A stretch of DNA of 50,766 nucleotides from positions 1 through 50,766 of the forward strand of contig CAJAES010000106.1 in NCBI GenBank assembly GCA_903938815.1, read 5' to 3'. Positions 25,211 to 34,024 of this stretch are shown in pieces (within the stretch, counting starts at the first letter, position 1; each line of letters opens with the position of its first letter). The notes below the pieces were generated by a model. The model searched no databases. It was not told the origin of the DNA and was given only the letters and a program-made list of their open reading frames with translations. Source of the stretch: an uncultured beta proteobacterium (lineage in GTDB: Bacteria; Pseudomonadota; Gammaproteobacteria; Burkholderiales; Burkholderiaceae_C). Position numbers and translations under genes: made by a program.

Positions 25211-26112
25211 TGAGCACCGACCCGCGCAAGGCCGCCTTCGAGGCCCGCAAGCTGGGCAAGCGGCTGCACCGCCAGGTGGGCCAGGCCATCGTCGACTACA
25301 ACATGATCGAGCCGGGCGACAAGGTCATGGTGTGCCTGTCGGGCGGCAAGGACAGCCACGCGCTGCTCGACATCCTGATGTCCCTGCGCGAGCGCGCGCC
25401 GGTGGACTTCGAGCTGATCGCCGTCAACCTCGACCAGAAGCAGCCGGGCTTCCCGGAGGACGTGCTGCCCGCCTACCTGACCAAGCTGGGCGTGCCCTTC
25501 CACATCGAGAACCAGGACACCTATTCCATCGTCAAGAAGCTGATCCCGGAAGGGCAGACGATGTGCAGCCTGTGCTCGCGGCTGCGGCGCGGCATCCTGT
25601 ACCGCGTGGCGCGCGATCTCGGCGCCACCAAGATAGCGCTCGGCCACCACCGCGACGACATCGTCGTGACGCTGATGATGAGCATGTTCTTCGGCGGCCG
25701 CATGAAGAGCATGCCGCCCAAGCTGGTGAGCGACGACGGCCGCAACATGATCATCCGCCCGCTGGCCTACGTGGCCGAGACCGACCTGGAACGCTGGGCC
25801 GAGATCCGCGAGTTCCCCATCATTCCCTGCACGCTGTGCGGCAACCAGGACAACCTGCAACGCGTGCAGGTGCGCAAGATGCTGCGCGAGTGGGAGCGGC
25901 AGTACCCCGGCCGCACCGACAACATGTTCCGCGCGATGTCGACCGTGGTGCCCTCGCACCTGGCCGACCGGAAGCTGTTCCCCTTCGCTTCGCTGCAGGT
26001 CACGGGTGTGCCGGATCCGGACGGCGACCGGGCCTTCGACCCGGACGACGAACCCTGCGCCACGCCGGCCGCCCAGCCCCTTCAATGGTTTGCCCGGGAG
26101 GATGTTCCATGA
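25210..26112 (+). CDS. ttcA: tRNA 2-thiocytidine(32) synthetase TtcA
   Basis: TtcA thiolates C32 in tRNA using ATP and an Fe-S cluster. The 300-residue protein contains the PP-loop SGGKDS (44-49) and two Cys pairs, MCSLC (Cys119, Cys122) and CTLC (Cys207, Cys210), three of which bind the 4Fe-4S cluster in this family; GHHRDD lies at 145-150. A GTG at 25207 is possible, but ATG at 25210 shares its A with the folB stop and is preferred. The DUF4136 gene starts inside its last codons (26109), continuing the coupling. Confidence 0.96.
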   Translation: MSTDPRKAAFEARKLGKRLHRQVGQAIVDYNMIEPGDKVMVCLSGGKDSHALLDILMSLRERAPVDFELIAVNLDQKQPGFPEDVLPAYLTKLGVPFHIENQDTYSIVKKLIPEGQTMCSLCSRLRRGILYRVARDLGATKIALGHHRDDIVVTLMMSMFFGGRMKSMPPKLVSDDGRNMIIRPLAYVAETDLERWAEIREFPIIPCTLCGNQDNLQRVQVRKMLREWERQYPGRTDNMFRAMSTVVPSHLADRKLFPFASLQVTGVPDPDGDRAFDPDDEPCATPAAQPLQWFAREDVP

Positions 26113-26711
26113 TCCAGCGTCGATTCGCCGTCCTGCTGCTGACGGCCGCGCTTGCCACGATCGCCGGCTGCGCCGGCTTCAACACCGTTCAGGCCGACCT
26201 GTCCACCTTCGGCGAATGGCCGGCCGGGCGGGCGCCTGGCAGCTACGCGTTCGACCGCCTGCCATCGCAGCAAGCCGCGCCGGACCAGATCACGCCGCTG
26301 GAGGACGCTCTGCGCCCGGCCCTGGAGCGGGCCGGGTTCCGCGCGGCCGGACCCGGCGCGCGCCCGGACGTGCTGGTGCAGGTGGGCGTGCGCACCACGC
26401 GCGAAGGCTCCAGCCTGTACGACGACCCGATCTGGTGGCGCGGCGGCTTCGGCATCCACGGCCGCCCCTGGATCGGCGCGACCTGGGTCATCAACCCGCT
26501 GTGGCGCGAGGACCGGTACCGCTACCAGCGCGAGGCCGCGGTGCTGCTGCGCGATGCCGCCACGGGCCGGCCTCTGTATGAAGCGCGGGTGGCGAACGAG
26601 GGCTCGACGATGGGCAGCGATTCGCTCATCCACGGCCTGCTGCAGGCCACGCTGGCCGACTTCCCGCGCGTCGACCCGAAGCCGCGCACGGTCACGGTCA
26701 CGCTGCCCTGA
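26109..26711 (+). CDS. DUF4136 lipoprotein
   Basis: The 200-residue product has a lipoprotein signal with lipobox IAGC (Cys21) and a DUF4136 domain: FNTVQADLSTFGEW, then SYAFDRLP, and ALERAGFRAAGPGARPDVLVQVGV, ending in a Trp/Gly-rich middle and DFPRVDPKPRTVTVTLP. The family is found in outer membrane lipoproteins of unknown function. Its ATG overlaps the ttcA stop by four bases. It runs convergently toward the DUF6279 gene, with a 43-base gap. Confidence 0.88.
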   Translation: MIQRRFAVLLLTAALATIAGCAGFNTVQADLSTFGEWPAGRAPGSYAFDRLPSQQAAPDQITPLEDALRPALERAGFRAAGPGARPDVLVQVGVRTTREGSSLYDDPIWWRGGFGIHGRPWIGATWVINPLWREDRYRYQREAAVLLRDAATGRPLYEARVANEGSTMGSDSLIHGLLQATLADFPRVDPKPRTVTVTLP

Positions 26712-26754
26712 TCGACGGCTTGCGGCGCTGCGGCGCGCCGCAACTCACGTCACC

Positions 26755-27627
26755 TCACAGGCCGCCCGCAGCGGCCAGGGCCCTGAGGTCTTCCTCGTAA
26801 CCGGCCAGACGCTCCCGCAGATGCTGGCGCTGCTGGGCCGTGGTGCTGTTGTGCAGCGCGGCGCTGAGCTCGCAGCCGTGCTGCTGCCAGCGCGCCTGCC
26901 GGGCGCCGTAATCGCCGTCCGGCGCGCGCATGAAACGCTGCGCCGCTGCGCGCAGGGCGGCGGTGCGGCGGGCGAGGTCGGGCTCCTGCTGGATGCGGCG
27001 CAGGCTCTGCACCAGCTCGCGCTGGCGGGCCTCGCGCTCGGCGAGCCAGACTTCGGCTTCCATCGGCGACGCGGCCACGCGCTCGGCCAGCAGCTTCTTC
27101 TGCGCGGCGCTGAGCGGGCCGTAGAACTCCTCGCTGCGGCTGATGGCGCGGTCCAGCGAGGCGCCGATGCGGTCGTCACGGCTGCCCTGCAGGAAATCCT
27201 TGCGCTGCTCGGCGGCGCGGTCGGTGAAGCGCTTCTGAAGGTACTGCCACTGGGGGGCTTCGATGATGGGCAGAAGTTCGGCGCCGGCCGGCACCGCACG
27301 CTCGACGGCGGTGACGAGGCGCTCGCGCGTGAGGTCGGCCCAGCGGCAGACCTCGTCGCCGGTGACGTTGCCGCCCGCGCGGCCCTTCCAGGTGCCCAGC
27401 CACTGCGCGTAGTCAGGCAGCTGGGTGGCCCGGTGCCATGCGAACCAGGCTTCGAGCAGCGGCTTGGCGCGCGCTTCCTGGGAGCGGTCGAGATCGAGGT
27501 AGCCGTCGAGCCACCACAACGCCAGGGACGGGCCGTTGTCGTAGCCCAGGCGCACGGCGCTGCAGGCCGACAGCAGCAGGGCGAGCAACCCGATAATGAT
27601 CGTTTTGACCGCGATCGGACGACGCAT
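26755..27627 (-). CDS. DUF6279 family lipoprotein
   Basis: The 290-residue product begins with a lipoprotein signal (MRRPIAVKTI followed by a Leu-rich helix and LSAC, Cys22). The mature protein is Trp/Arg-rich and almost all helical, with RLGYDNGPSLALWWLDGYLDLD near the N terminus, as in DUF6279, a family of helical lipoproteins. No function is known. Its start ATG (27627-27625) and the glmU ATG (27626-27628) lie on opposite strands of the same CATG, so the coding regions overlap by two bases and each upstream region lies within the other gene. An in-frame ATG at 27642 would lengthen the overlap. Confidence 0.85.
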   Translation of the reverse strand: MRRPIAVKTIIIGLLALLLSACSAVRLGYDNGPSLALWWLDGYLDLDRSQEARAKPLLEAWFAWHRATQLPDYAQWLGTWKGRAGGNVTGDEVCRWADLTRERLVTAVERAVPAGAELLPIIEAPQWQYLQKRFTDRAAEQRKDFLQGSRDDRIGASLDRAISRSEEFYGPLSAAQKKLLAERVAASPMEAEVWLAEREARQRELVQSLRRIQQEPDLARRTAALRAAAQRFMRAPDGDYGARQARWQQHGCELSAALHNSTTAQQRQHLRERLAGYEEDLRALAAAGGL

Positions 27628-28993
27628 GGCAGTGAACGTGATCATCATGGCCGCCGGCAAGGGCACTCGCATGAAATCCACCCTGCCGAAGGTCTTGCAC
27701 CGGCTGGGGGGGCGAAGCCTATTGCAGCACGTCCTGGATGCCGCAGCGGGGCTGGGGGACAAGCGCACCGTCGTGATCGTCGGCCACGGGGCCGAAGCGG
27801 TGACGGCGGCGGTGGGCGCAGCCGCCACCTGCGTGCTGCAGCAGCCGCAACTCGGCACCGGCCATGCGGTCCAGCAGGCCGTGCCGGCGCTGGACGACGC
27901 GAACGCCACCACGCTCATCCTCAACGGCGACGTGCCGCTGATCCGGACCGAAACCGCGGCGGCGCTCGCCGCGGCCTGCGGCGGGCAGCGGCTCGCGCTG
28001 CTGACGATCTCGCTGCCCGACCCCACTGGCTATGGCCGCATCGTGCGCGACGGCGACATGGTGCAGGGCATCGTCGAGCACAAGGACGCCACGCCCGCGC
28101 AACGCGGCATCACCGAGGTCTACACCGGCATGATGGCCGCGCCGACCGCGGCGCTGAAGCGCTGGGTCGCGGCGCTGAAGAACGAGAACGCGCAGCGCGA
28201 GTACTACCTGACCGACATCGTCGCGATGGCCGTGGCAGACGGCGTGCCGGTGGTGGCCAGCCCCGCACCCGACGAGACCGAGGTGCTGGGCGTCAACAGC
28301 CCGCTGCAGCTGGCCGACCTGGAGCGCCGCTTCCAGCGCCGCCAGGCCGAGACGCTGATGGAGGCCGGCGTGCGCCTGGCCGACCCGGCGCGCTTCGACC
28401 AGCGCGGCACGCTCGCCTGCGGCAGCGATGTCGAGATCGACGTCAACTGCATCTTCGAGGGCCGCGTGGAGCTCGGTGACGGCGCGCGCATCGGCGCGAA
28501 CTGCGTGATCCGCGATGCGCGCATCGCCGCCGGCGCGGTGATCCACCCCTTCACGCACATCGAGGGGGCGAGCGTGGGCGCCGGCGCGCTGGTGGGCCCG
28601 TTCGCGCGGCTGCGGCCGGGCGCGGTGCTGGGCGCCGAGGTCCACATCGGCAACTTCGTCGAGGTGAAGAATTCCACGCTGGCCGACGGCGCCAAGGCCA
28701 ACCACCTGGCCTACCTGGGCGACGCCACCGTGGGCGAGCGCGTCAACTACGGCGCGGGCAGCATCACGGCCAACTACGACGGCGCGAACAAGCACCGCAC
28801 CGTCATCGGCGCCGATGTGCACGTGGGCAGCAACTGCGTGCTGGTGGCGCCCGTGGCCATCGGCGCGGGCGCCACCATCGGCGGCGGTTCCACGATCACG
28901 AAAGACGTGGCCCCGGGCAGCCTGGCCGTCGGCCGGGGCAGGCAGGCCGCCATCGCGGACTGGTCGCGCCCGAAGAAGGCGCCGAAGGGCTGA
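27626..28993 (+). CDS. glmU: Bifunctional UDP-GlcNAc pyrophosphorylase/glucosamine-1-phosphate acetyltransferase
   Basis: GlmU makes UDP-GlcNAc, the precursor of peptidoglycan and lipopolysaccharide. The 455-residue protein starts with the uridyltransferase motif MAAGKGTRM (8-16) then LPKVLH, contains LNGDVPL, GYGRIVRDG and a C-terminal left-handed beta-helix (from about residue 250) with hexapeptide repeats and the acetyltransferase segment GVEVHIGNFVEVKNS-like stretch, KANHLAYLGDA and NYGAGSITANYDG. ATG at 27626 gives the conserved N terminus; the longer frame from 27596 adds ten residues without homology. It shares its start with the divergent DUF6279 gene. Confidence 0.98.
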   Translation: MAVNVIIMAAGKGTRMKSTLPKVLHRLGGRSLLQHVLDAAAGLGDKRTVVIVGHGAEAVTAAVGAAATCVLQQPQLGTGHAVQQAVPALDDANATTLILNGDVPLIRTETAAALAAACGGQRLALLTISLPDPTGYGRIVRDGDMVQGIVEHKDATPAQRGITEVYTGMMAAPTAALKRWVAALKNENAQREYYLTDIVAMAVADGVPVVASPAPDETEVLGVNSPLQLADLERRFQRRQAETLMEAGVRLADPARFDQRGTLACGSDVEIDVNCIFEGRVELGDGARIGANCVIRDARIAAGAVIHPFTHIEGASVGAGALVGPFARLRPGAVLGAEVHIGNFVEVKNSTLADGAKANHLAYLGDATVGERVNYGAGSITANYDGANKHRTVIGADVHVGSNCVLVAPVAIGAGATIGGGSTITKDVAPGSLAVGRGRQAAIADWSRPKKAPKG

Positions 28994-29026
28994 GGCTGAG
29001 GCCGCCTGGGGCGCGTGCCGGGCGGT

Positions 29027-29926
29027 TCAGCCGCCGGCCCGCTCTGCCGTGGCCGCCGCGAGACAGAGGTCTTCCCAGGCCTTGGCCTTGTCCGGCAGGT
29101 TGCGCAGCAGGTAGGCGGGGTGGTAGGTGACGATCAGCGGCACACCCTGGTACGAGTGCACGCGCCCGCGCAGCTTGCCGATGGGGTCGGTGGTGCGCAG
29201 CAGGGCCTGCACCGCGAAGCGCCCCATCGCGAGAATGATGCGCGGCTGCAGCAGCTCGATCTGGCGCACCAGGAACGGCTCGCAGCGGGCCATCTCGTCG
29301 GCGGCAGGGTTCCGGTTGCCGGGCGGACGGCACTTGAGGGTGTTGGCGATGTAGACCTGGCGCGCCGGCTCGCTGTCTTCGGCATCGCGCGAGACACCGA
29401 GCGCGGCGAGCATGCGGTCGAGCAACTGGCCGGACGCGCCGACGAAAGGCTCGCCCTCCCGGTCCTCCTGCTCGCCCGGCGCCTCGCCGATGACCATCCA
29501 GTGCGCGCGCGCACCGCCGACGCCGAACACCGTCTGGCGCCGGCTCTCGCACAGGCCGCAGGCGCGGCATCCGGCAACGGCCTCCCGCAATGCGGGCCAG
29601 TCGAGCGCGGCCACCGGCGACGCAATACCGGTGGCCGGTGCGCGGAGGGTTGAGGGAGCAGCGGCGGCCTCGGCAGGGATGGCCGCAGGCGCCGGAGCAG
29701 CGGCACGGCCAGCTGCCGGCGCACGATCGGCAGTCTGGCCTGCCCGGCCCGGCGCGGAAACGGGCGCGGAAACGGGCGCGGCCGGTGCCGCACGGGCCTG
29801 CGGCGGCTCGAGGGCTTCAGGCACGGCTGCCTCATCGCCGGCCTGCGCGTCCGTGCCGGCCGCGGGCGACCACACCCGCAGGCCCATGGCCTGCAGCATC
29901 GACTGCTGACGCTCAGTCCAGGCCAT
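29027..29926 (-). CDS. Uracil-DNA glycosylase, family 4 (Fe-S), with long linker
   Basis: This DNA repair enzyme removes uracil. The catalytic part (from about residue 108) has the family 4 motif GEAPGEQED (147-155) and the C-terminal YHPAYLLR. Four cysteines suit the 4Fe-4S cluster: Cys120, Cys123, Cys199 and Cys215, with the expected 16-residue spacing between the last two. Residues 25-105 form an Ala/Pro-rich linker, followed by the core. Such N-terminal extensions are known in some family members but the function is unclear. It overlaps rimI by 14 bases and ends the tsaB-rimI-UDG unit. Confidence 0.93.
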   Translation of the reverse strand: MAWTERQQSMLQAMGLRVWSPAAGTDAQAGDEAAVPEALEPPQARAAPAAPVSAPVSAPGRAGQTADRAPAAGRAAAPAPAAIPAEAAAAPSTLRAPATGIASPVAALDWPALREAVAGCRACGLCESRRQTVFGVGGARAHWMVIGEAPGEQEDREGEPFVGASGQLLDRMLAALGVSRDAEDSEPARQVYIANTLKCRPPGNRNPAADEMARCEPFLVRQIELLQPRIILAMGRFAVQALLRTTDPIGKLRGRVHSYQGVPLIVTYHPAYLLRNLPDKAKAWEDLCLAAATAERAGG

Positions 29927-30431
29927 GCGGCGGGCCCCCGGGGATCAACAGGCTCATCACGATCGCGTCCTCGCGGCGCCCGGCCGGGGCGGGGTAGTAG
30001 GCACGGCGCAGGCCGACCTCCTGGAACCCGCGGCGGGCATACAGCGCACGCGCGCGCTCGTTGCTCGGGCGCACCTCCAGCCACAGCGAATGCAGGCTCT
30101 GCGCACGGCAGTCGTCGATCAGACGCTCGAGCAGCGCATGGGCGTGGCCGAGACCCTGGCACTCGGGGCTCACGGTGATGTTGAGCAGGTGCATCTCCTC
30201 GAAGCCGGGCATGGCGACGGCGTAGCCGAGGATGCGGCCGTCGTCCCCCAGGCGCAGCTCGCAGCGGTAGCCGGCGGCCAGCGAGTCGATGAAGTTGCCG
30301 CGCGTCCACGGGAACCCGTAGCAGACGTTCTCGATCGCCAGCACGGCGTCGAGATCGGCCACGCCCATGGGCCGGTGCAAGGGCGGGTGCATGGGCGCCG
30401 GGCTCGGGCCCGGCTTCAGGATCGCATTCAT
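29913..30431 (-). CDS. rimI: Ribosomal protein S18-alanine N-acetyltransferase
   Basis: RimI acetylates the N-terminal alanine of ribosomal protein S18. The 172-residue GNAT has the substrate-side segment NVCYGFPWTRGNF, the strand HLLNITVSPECQGLGHAHALL with the acetyl-CoA loop (QGLGHA), and LEVRPSNERARALYARRGF, which is the RimI signature. The N terminus is extended by about 20 residues compared with E. coli. It overlaps tsaB by four bases and UDG by 14 bases. The tsaB-rimI pairing is widely conserved. Confidence 0.93.
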   Translation of the reverse strand: MNAILKPGPSPAPMHPPLHRPMGVADLDAVLAIENVCYGFPWTRGNFIDSLAAGYRCELRLGDDGRILGYAVAMPGFEEMHLLNITVSPECQGLGHAHALLERLIDDCRAQSLHSLWLEVRPSNERARALYARRGFQEVGLRRAYYPAPAGRREDAIVMSLLIPGGPPHGLD

Positions 30432-31165
30432 GCCGCCGGGCTCGCCACGCTGCGGGCGGCGCGTTCGGCAACGCGCTCGGCGGTGGTGGAGGCGACCTTG
30501 TCGCGCAGGTACATGGGCAGCGCCAGGGCCGGGTCGATGCCTTCGCCGCGGGCCCAGGCGCGGCGCGCCACGCGCAGCAGTGCGGCGGCGCGGTCGGACT
30601 CGACAGGCTGCAGTTCGGCGTCACCGAAAGGCAGGCGCCCGGCGAACGCCGCGATCGCGCTGCCGGCCACGCGCTGCGGCGGCGCGGCCAGCCAATCGGC
30701 GCTCAGCGCCGGCAGCGTGTAGAGCGCGGGGGCCGGGTCGGCCGTCCAGCCGCCTTCGACCGGGTGATAGGCGGCGGCGTAGATCTCGTTCATCCGGGCG
30801 TCCATCGCTACCCAGACCGGGCCGTCGCGCCAGGGCGCGCCCTCGGCCACGATGGCCAGGCCGTCGAGCGCCAGGACCGGGCAGCCGAGCCCGAAGGCCA
30901 GGCCCTGCGCCACGGCGCAGGCGGTGCGCAGCCCGGTGAAGGCGCCCGGCCCGGCGCCGAAGGCAACGGCATCCAGGTCACGCAGGCCCAGGCCGGCGCG
31001 GGCCAGCACCTCGTGCACGCGCGGCAGCAGGCCAGCGGAGGCCGCAGCCCCGCCAGGGCCGGCCCAGCCGGCCTCGCCCGCAGGCCCGCAGGCGGCGATC
31101 GCCATCGTCTCGTTGGACGTGTCGAAGGCCAGCAAGGCGGGTTGGCGGGTCGGCTCGGGGAGCAT
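30428..31165 (-). CDS. tsaB: TsaB, t6A37 tRNA modification protein
   Basis: TsaB is the non-catalytic partner of TsaD and TsaE in making t6A37 in tRNA. The 245-residue product has the ASKHA-fold opening LLAFDTSNETMAIA, the GAGPGAFTGLRTACAVAQGLAFG stretch (about residues 70-92) characteristic of TsaB, and a C-terminal Ala-rich end. The TC-AMP synthase (Sua5 type) of the same pathway is encoded 3.5 kb downstream. The gene is divergent from dacB with only 32 bases between starts. Confidence 0.94.
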   Translation of the reverse strand: MLPEPTRQPALLAFDTSNETMAIAACGPAGEAGWAGPGGAAASAGLLPRVHEVLARAGLGLRDLDAVAFGAGPGAFTGLRTACAVAQGLAFGLGCPVLALDGLAIVAEGAPWRDGPVWVAMDARMNEIYAAAYHPVEGGWTADPAPALYTLPALSADWLAAPPQRVAGSAIAAFAGRLPFGDAELQPVESDRAAALLRVARRAWARGEGIDPALALPMYLRDKVASTTAERVAERAARSVASPAA

Positions 31166-31197
31166 CGGAAGAGTGTAGCCGTGCGATCATCCGCACC

Positions 31198-32700
31198 ATG
31201 TCGACGCGTCTCGGCCGGGCCGTGTCCCGCCTCCTGGGGGCGTTCTGCCTCGTCCTGCCCGCCTTGCTGTCCGCCCGCCCGGCGCTGCCGCCCGAGGTGG
31301 CGCAGGCCTTGCAGCGCGCCCGCGTGCCGGAGGAAGCCCTCAGCGTCGTCATCGAGGAAGCAGGCACCGGCCGCAGCGTCCTGGCCTGGCAGGAGGACCG
31401 CCCGGTGAATCCGGCCTCCTTGATGAAGTTGGTGACCACTTATGCGGCACTCGACCGTTTCGGGCCCGCCTGGAGCTGGCGCACGCCCGTGTGGTTGCTG
31501 GGCGAGGTGCGAGACGGCGTGCTGGAGGGCTCGCTGGTCATCCGGGGCAGCGGCGACCCCACCCTGGTGCTGGAGCGCGTGTGGCTGATGCTGCGCCGCG
31601 TGCAGCAGCTGGGTGTGCGCGAGATCCGGGGCGACATCGTCATCGACAGCAGCGCCTTCGAACTGCCCGACGGCAACCCTGGCGACTTCGACGGCGAGGC
31701 CCTGCGCCCCTACAACACCCGCCCCGACGCGCTGCTGCTGAACTTCAAGACTGTCACCTTCGGCTTCGTGCCCGACGCCGCCACCGGCCGCGCCCGCGTG
31801 ACGCAGACGCCCGCGCTGGCGGGCGCCGAGGTCGACCGCAGCGTGCCGCTGCTGCCTGGCCCCTGCAGCGACTGGCGCACCGGCCTGAAGGCGCAGTTCA
31901 ACCCCGATGGCAGCACGCGCTTCACGGGCGGATTCCCCACGGCCTGCGGCGAGCTGGCCTGGCCGGTGGCCGACCCGCAGCCGCGCAGCTACAACGCCCG
32001 GCTGCTGGAAGGCCTGTGGCGCGAGATGGGCGGGCAGCTCACGGGCCGGGTGCGCGAAGCGGCAGCGCCGCTCGACCGCGCGCCGAACTTCGAGCTGGTG
32101 TCGCCGGCGCTGGCCGAGGTGGTGCGCGACATCAACAAGCACAGCAACAACGTCATGGCGCAGCACCTGTTCCTGACGCTGGGGCTGGAGCCTACCGCGC
32201 CCGCCGCACCCGCCGCAACACCCGCCGCCACGCTCGCAGCCACGCCCGGCGCGGTGTCCGGCACCCCCGGCAGGTCGACCAACCTGGAGCGCGCCCGCGC
32301 GGCGGTGATGCGTTGGCTGGACGCCCGTGCGGGCGCCGGGGCCGCCGGCGTGGTGCTCGGCAATGGCGCCGGCCTCTCACGCGAGGGTCGCATTCCCGCC
32401 GCGCTGATGGCGCGCCTGCTGCAGCAGGCCTGGAGCAGCCCCGTCATGCCCGAACTGATGTCCTCGCTGCCGGTGTCGGGCCTGGACGGCACCCTGCGGC
32501 GGGCCCAGATGCAGGCCGGCCGCGCCCACCTGAAGACCGGCTCGCTGAGGGATGTCTCGGGCCTGGCCGGCTATGTGCTTTCCGACTCGGGCCGCCGCTA
32601 CGTGCTGGTGGCCATCGTCAACCATGCCAATGCCGCGGCCGCAAGGCCCGCACTGGATGCGCTGGTGCGCTGGGCTCTCAACGACGCTCCGACCCGCTGA
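31198..32700 (+). CDS. dacB: D-alanyl-D-alanine carboxypeptidase/endopeptidase (PBP4)
   Basis: PBP4-type enzymes trim and cleave peptidoglycan crosslinks in the periplasm. The 500-residue protein has a signal peptide (residues 1-27), the nucleophile Ser74 in SLMK (74-77), the second motif SNN in DINKHSNN and the third KTG in HLKTGSLRD. The middle of the chain has a family insertion domain, and the stretch encoded near 32195-32270 is a Pro/Ala/Thr linker. ATG at 31198 follows the divergent tsaB gene by 32 bases. SemiSWEET starts 18 bases after its stop. Confidence 0.95.
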   Translation: MSTRLGRAVSRLLGAFCLVLPALLSARPALPPEVAQALQRARVPEEALSVVIEEAGTGRSVLAWQEDRPVNPASLMKLVTTYAALDRFGPAWSWRTPVWLLGEVRDGVLEGSLVIRGSGDPTLVLERVWLMLRRVQQLGVREIRGDIVIDSSAFELPDGNPGDFDGEALRPYNTRPDALLLNFKTVTFGFVPDAATGRARVTQTPALAGAEVDRSVPLLPGPCSDWRTGLKAQFNPDGSTRFTGGFPTACGELAWPVADPQPRSYNARLLEGLWREMGGQLTGRVREAAAPLDRAPNFELVSPALAEVVRDINKHSNNVMAQHLFLTLGLEPTAPAAPAATPAATLAATPGAVSGTPGRSTNLERARAAVMRWLDARAGAGAAGVVLGNGAGLSREGRIPAALMARLLQQAWSSPVMPELMSSLPVSGLDGTLRRAQMQAGRAHLKTGSLRDVSGLAGYVLSDSGRRYVLVAIVNHANAAAARPALDALVRWALNDAPTR

Positions 32701-32718
32701 ACACAGGAACCCCGAAGC

Positions 32719-33018
32719 ATGCCCCTTGAACTGCTGCCCACCCAATGGCTGGGCTACGCCGCCGCGACCTGCACGACGGCATCGTTCATTCCCCAGGCCG
32801 TGCTGACGCTGCGCACGCGCGACGTCTCCGGCATCTCGCTCGGGATGTACGGGGCCTTCACGTTCGGCGTGGCCCTGTGGCTCTTCTACGGCTGGCGCCT
32901 GGGGGAGTGGCCGATCATCGCGGCCAACGCGCTCACGCTGTGCCTGGCCGCGACGATCCTCGGGACCAAGCTGATCGTCGACTGGCAGGCGCGCGCCCGC
33001 AGGCGCGCCGCACCCTGA
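32719..33018 (+). CDS. SemiSWEET family sugar transporter
   Basis: The 99-residue protein is a three-helix half-transporter that dimerises to move small sugars. The PQ-loop motif SFIPQAV (residues 22-28) lies in helix 1, RDVSGISLGMYGAF precedes helix 2 and IAANALTLCLAATIL forms helix 3; the C terminus is basic. The gene follows dacB closely, and may be co-transcribed. Sugar specificity cannot be told. Confidence 0.92.
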   Translation: MPLELLPTQWLGYAAATCTTASFIPQAVLTLRTRDVSGISLGMYGAFTFGVALWLFYGWRLGEWPIIAANALTLCLAATILGTKLIVDWQARARRRAAP

Positions 33019-33020
33019 GG

Positions 33021-33032
33021 CCGGGGCCCCGG
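33021..33032. terminator. Palindrome between convergent SemiSWEET and GDSL-like genes
   Basis: The perfect 12-base palindrome ccggggccccgg lies in the 22-base gap between the two convergent stop codons. It could act as a bidirectional transcription stop, but no T tract accompanies it on either strand, so this is a weak call. Confidence 0.3.
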
Positions 33033-33040
33033 AGCCCGCC

Positions 33041-33988
33041 CTAGAACGGGTTCTGCCGCGCCCGCGAAACGGCCAGCACACCCAGGCGGCTCTGGCCGCC
33101 AAAGGCCATGCGCGTGGCGTCGGCCCACAGCCAGGTGGCCGGATCGGCGCCGCTCACGAGCGTGGCCGTGCTGCAGTTCGGCAGGGCGACAGTGCAGGCC
33201 TCGGCCGTGACGTTGCCCAGGCCGAAACTGCCGGGGGACTTCACCATCGCCTGCACCATCTCGTCGGCCAGCACGAGGCCGACGAAGCGGCCGTCGTTCA
33301 GGATCGTCGTGCGGATGCCGGCATTGAGCTCGGTGGTCAGCTCCGAGATCAGCTTGGCGCGGTCGGTGTCGGTGAAGGCCGCCTTCTGCGCCAGCGCATA
33401 GGGCGTCAGGCCCTGGTCGGGCACCGTCGAGACGATCACGCGCACATCCAGGCCGATCAGGCGGTTGACCTGCACGCCGACGGCTCTTCCGCGCTCGCGG
33501 GCCGCGTCCAGCAGATCGGCGCGGCTGCGGGTGGGGAACTCGGCGTAGAGGTCCAGCACGTCGTGCCCGCCCACCAGCACCGTGGCCAGAGAACTGGCAG
33601 GGAAGCCGCCGGCAGCGATGTGGGTGTCGATCTGAGCCGTGAAGTCGGCGACGCGGGCACCCACGGCGGCGCGCATACGCGCCTTGGGGTCCACGACGGC
33701 GTCGGGGTTGCATTCAGCGAACACGTGGCCGTACACGGCGGCCACGGCCTGGACCCAGATCTGCTGGGAATTGCAGCTGATGGCGCCGGTTTCGGCGACC
33801 AGCTGGTTGACGCCGTACTTGCGGCCATCCGTGGTCAGCACGCTGGCCTCATCGCCGAAGGCCACGTACTGCTGGGCCACGAAATCCTCGACCTGCGAGG
33901 TGCCGCCGCCACAGGCGACCAGCAGCGCCGCAGCCAGGGCCAGCAGCGCGGGGCGGCCTTGCCGCACCAGGAATCCAGGGAATCTCAT
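33041..33988 (-). CDS. GDSL/SGNH-like lipoprotein lacking catalytic residues
   Basis: The 315-residue product has a lipobox LVAC (Cys26) and an SGNH-like layout. Block I, normally GDS with the nucleophile, reads FGDEAS (44-49), with Glu at the serine position. The block resembling GxND reads GGHD (140-143). The last block, normally DxxH, reads DATR at 290-293, so the catalytic histidine is also missing. Similar proteins are annotated as esterases or hypothetical lipoproteins in Burkholderiales. A non-catalytic binding role is inferred. It follows the Sua5 gene by 36 bases as the last gene of the purine operon. Confidence 0.75.
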   Translation of the reverse strand: MRFPGFLVRQGRPALLALAAALLVACGGGTSQVEDFVAQQYVAFGDEASVLTTDGRKYGVNQLVAETGAISCNSQQIWVQAVAAVYGHVFAECNPDAVVDPKARMRAAVGARVADFTAQIDTHIAAGGFPASSLATVLVGGHDVLDLYAEFPTRSRADLLDAARERGRAVGVQVNRLIGLDVRVIVSTVPDQGLTPYALAQKAAFTDTDRAKLISELTTELNAGIRTTILNDGRFVGLVLADEMVQAMVKSPGSFGLGNVTAEACTVALPNCSTATLVSGADPATWLWADATRMAFGGQSRLGVLAVSRARQNPF

Positions 33989-34024
33989 CGTCTCTCCGCC
34001 ACCGGGCCGAGGCCCGGGGTCTGC

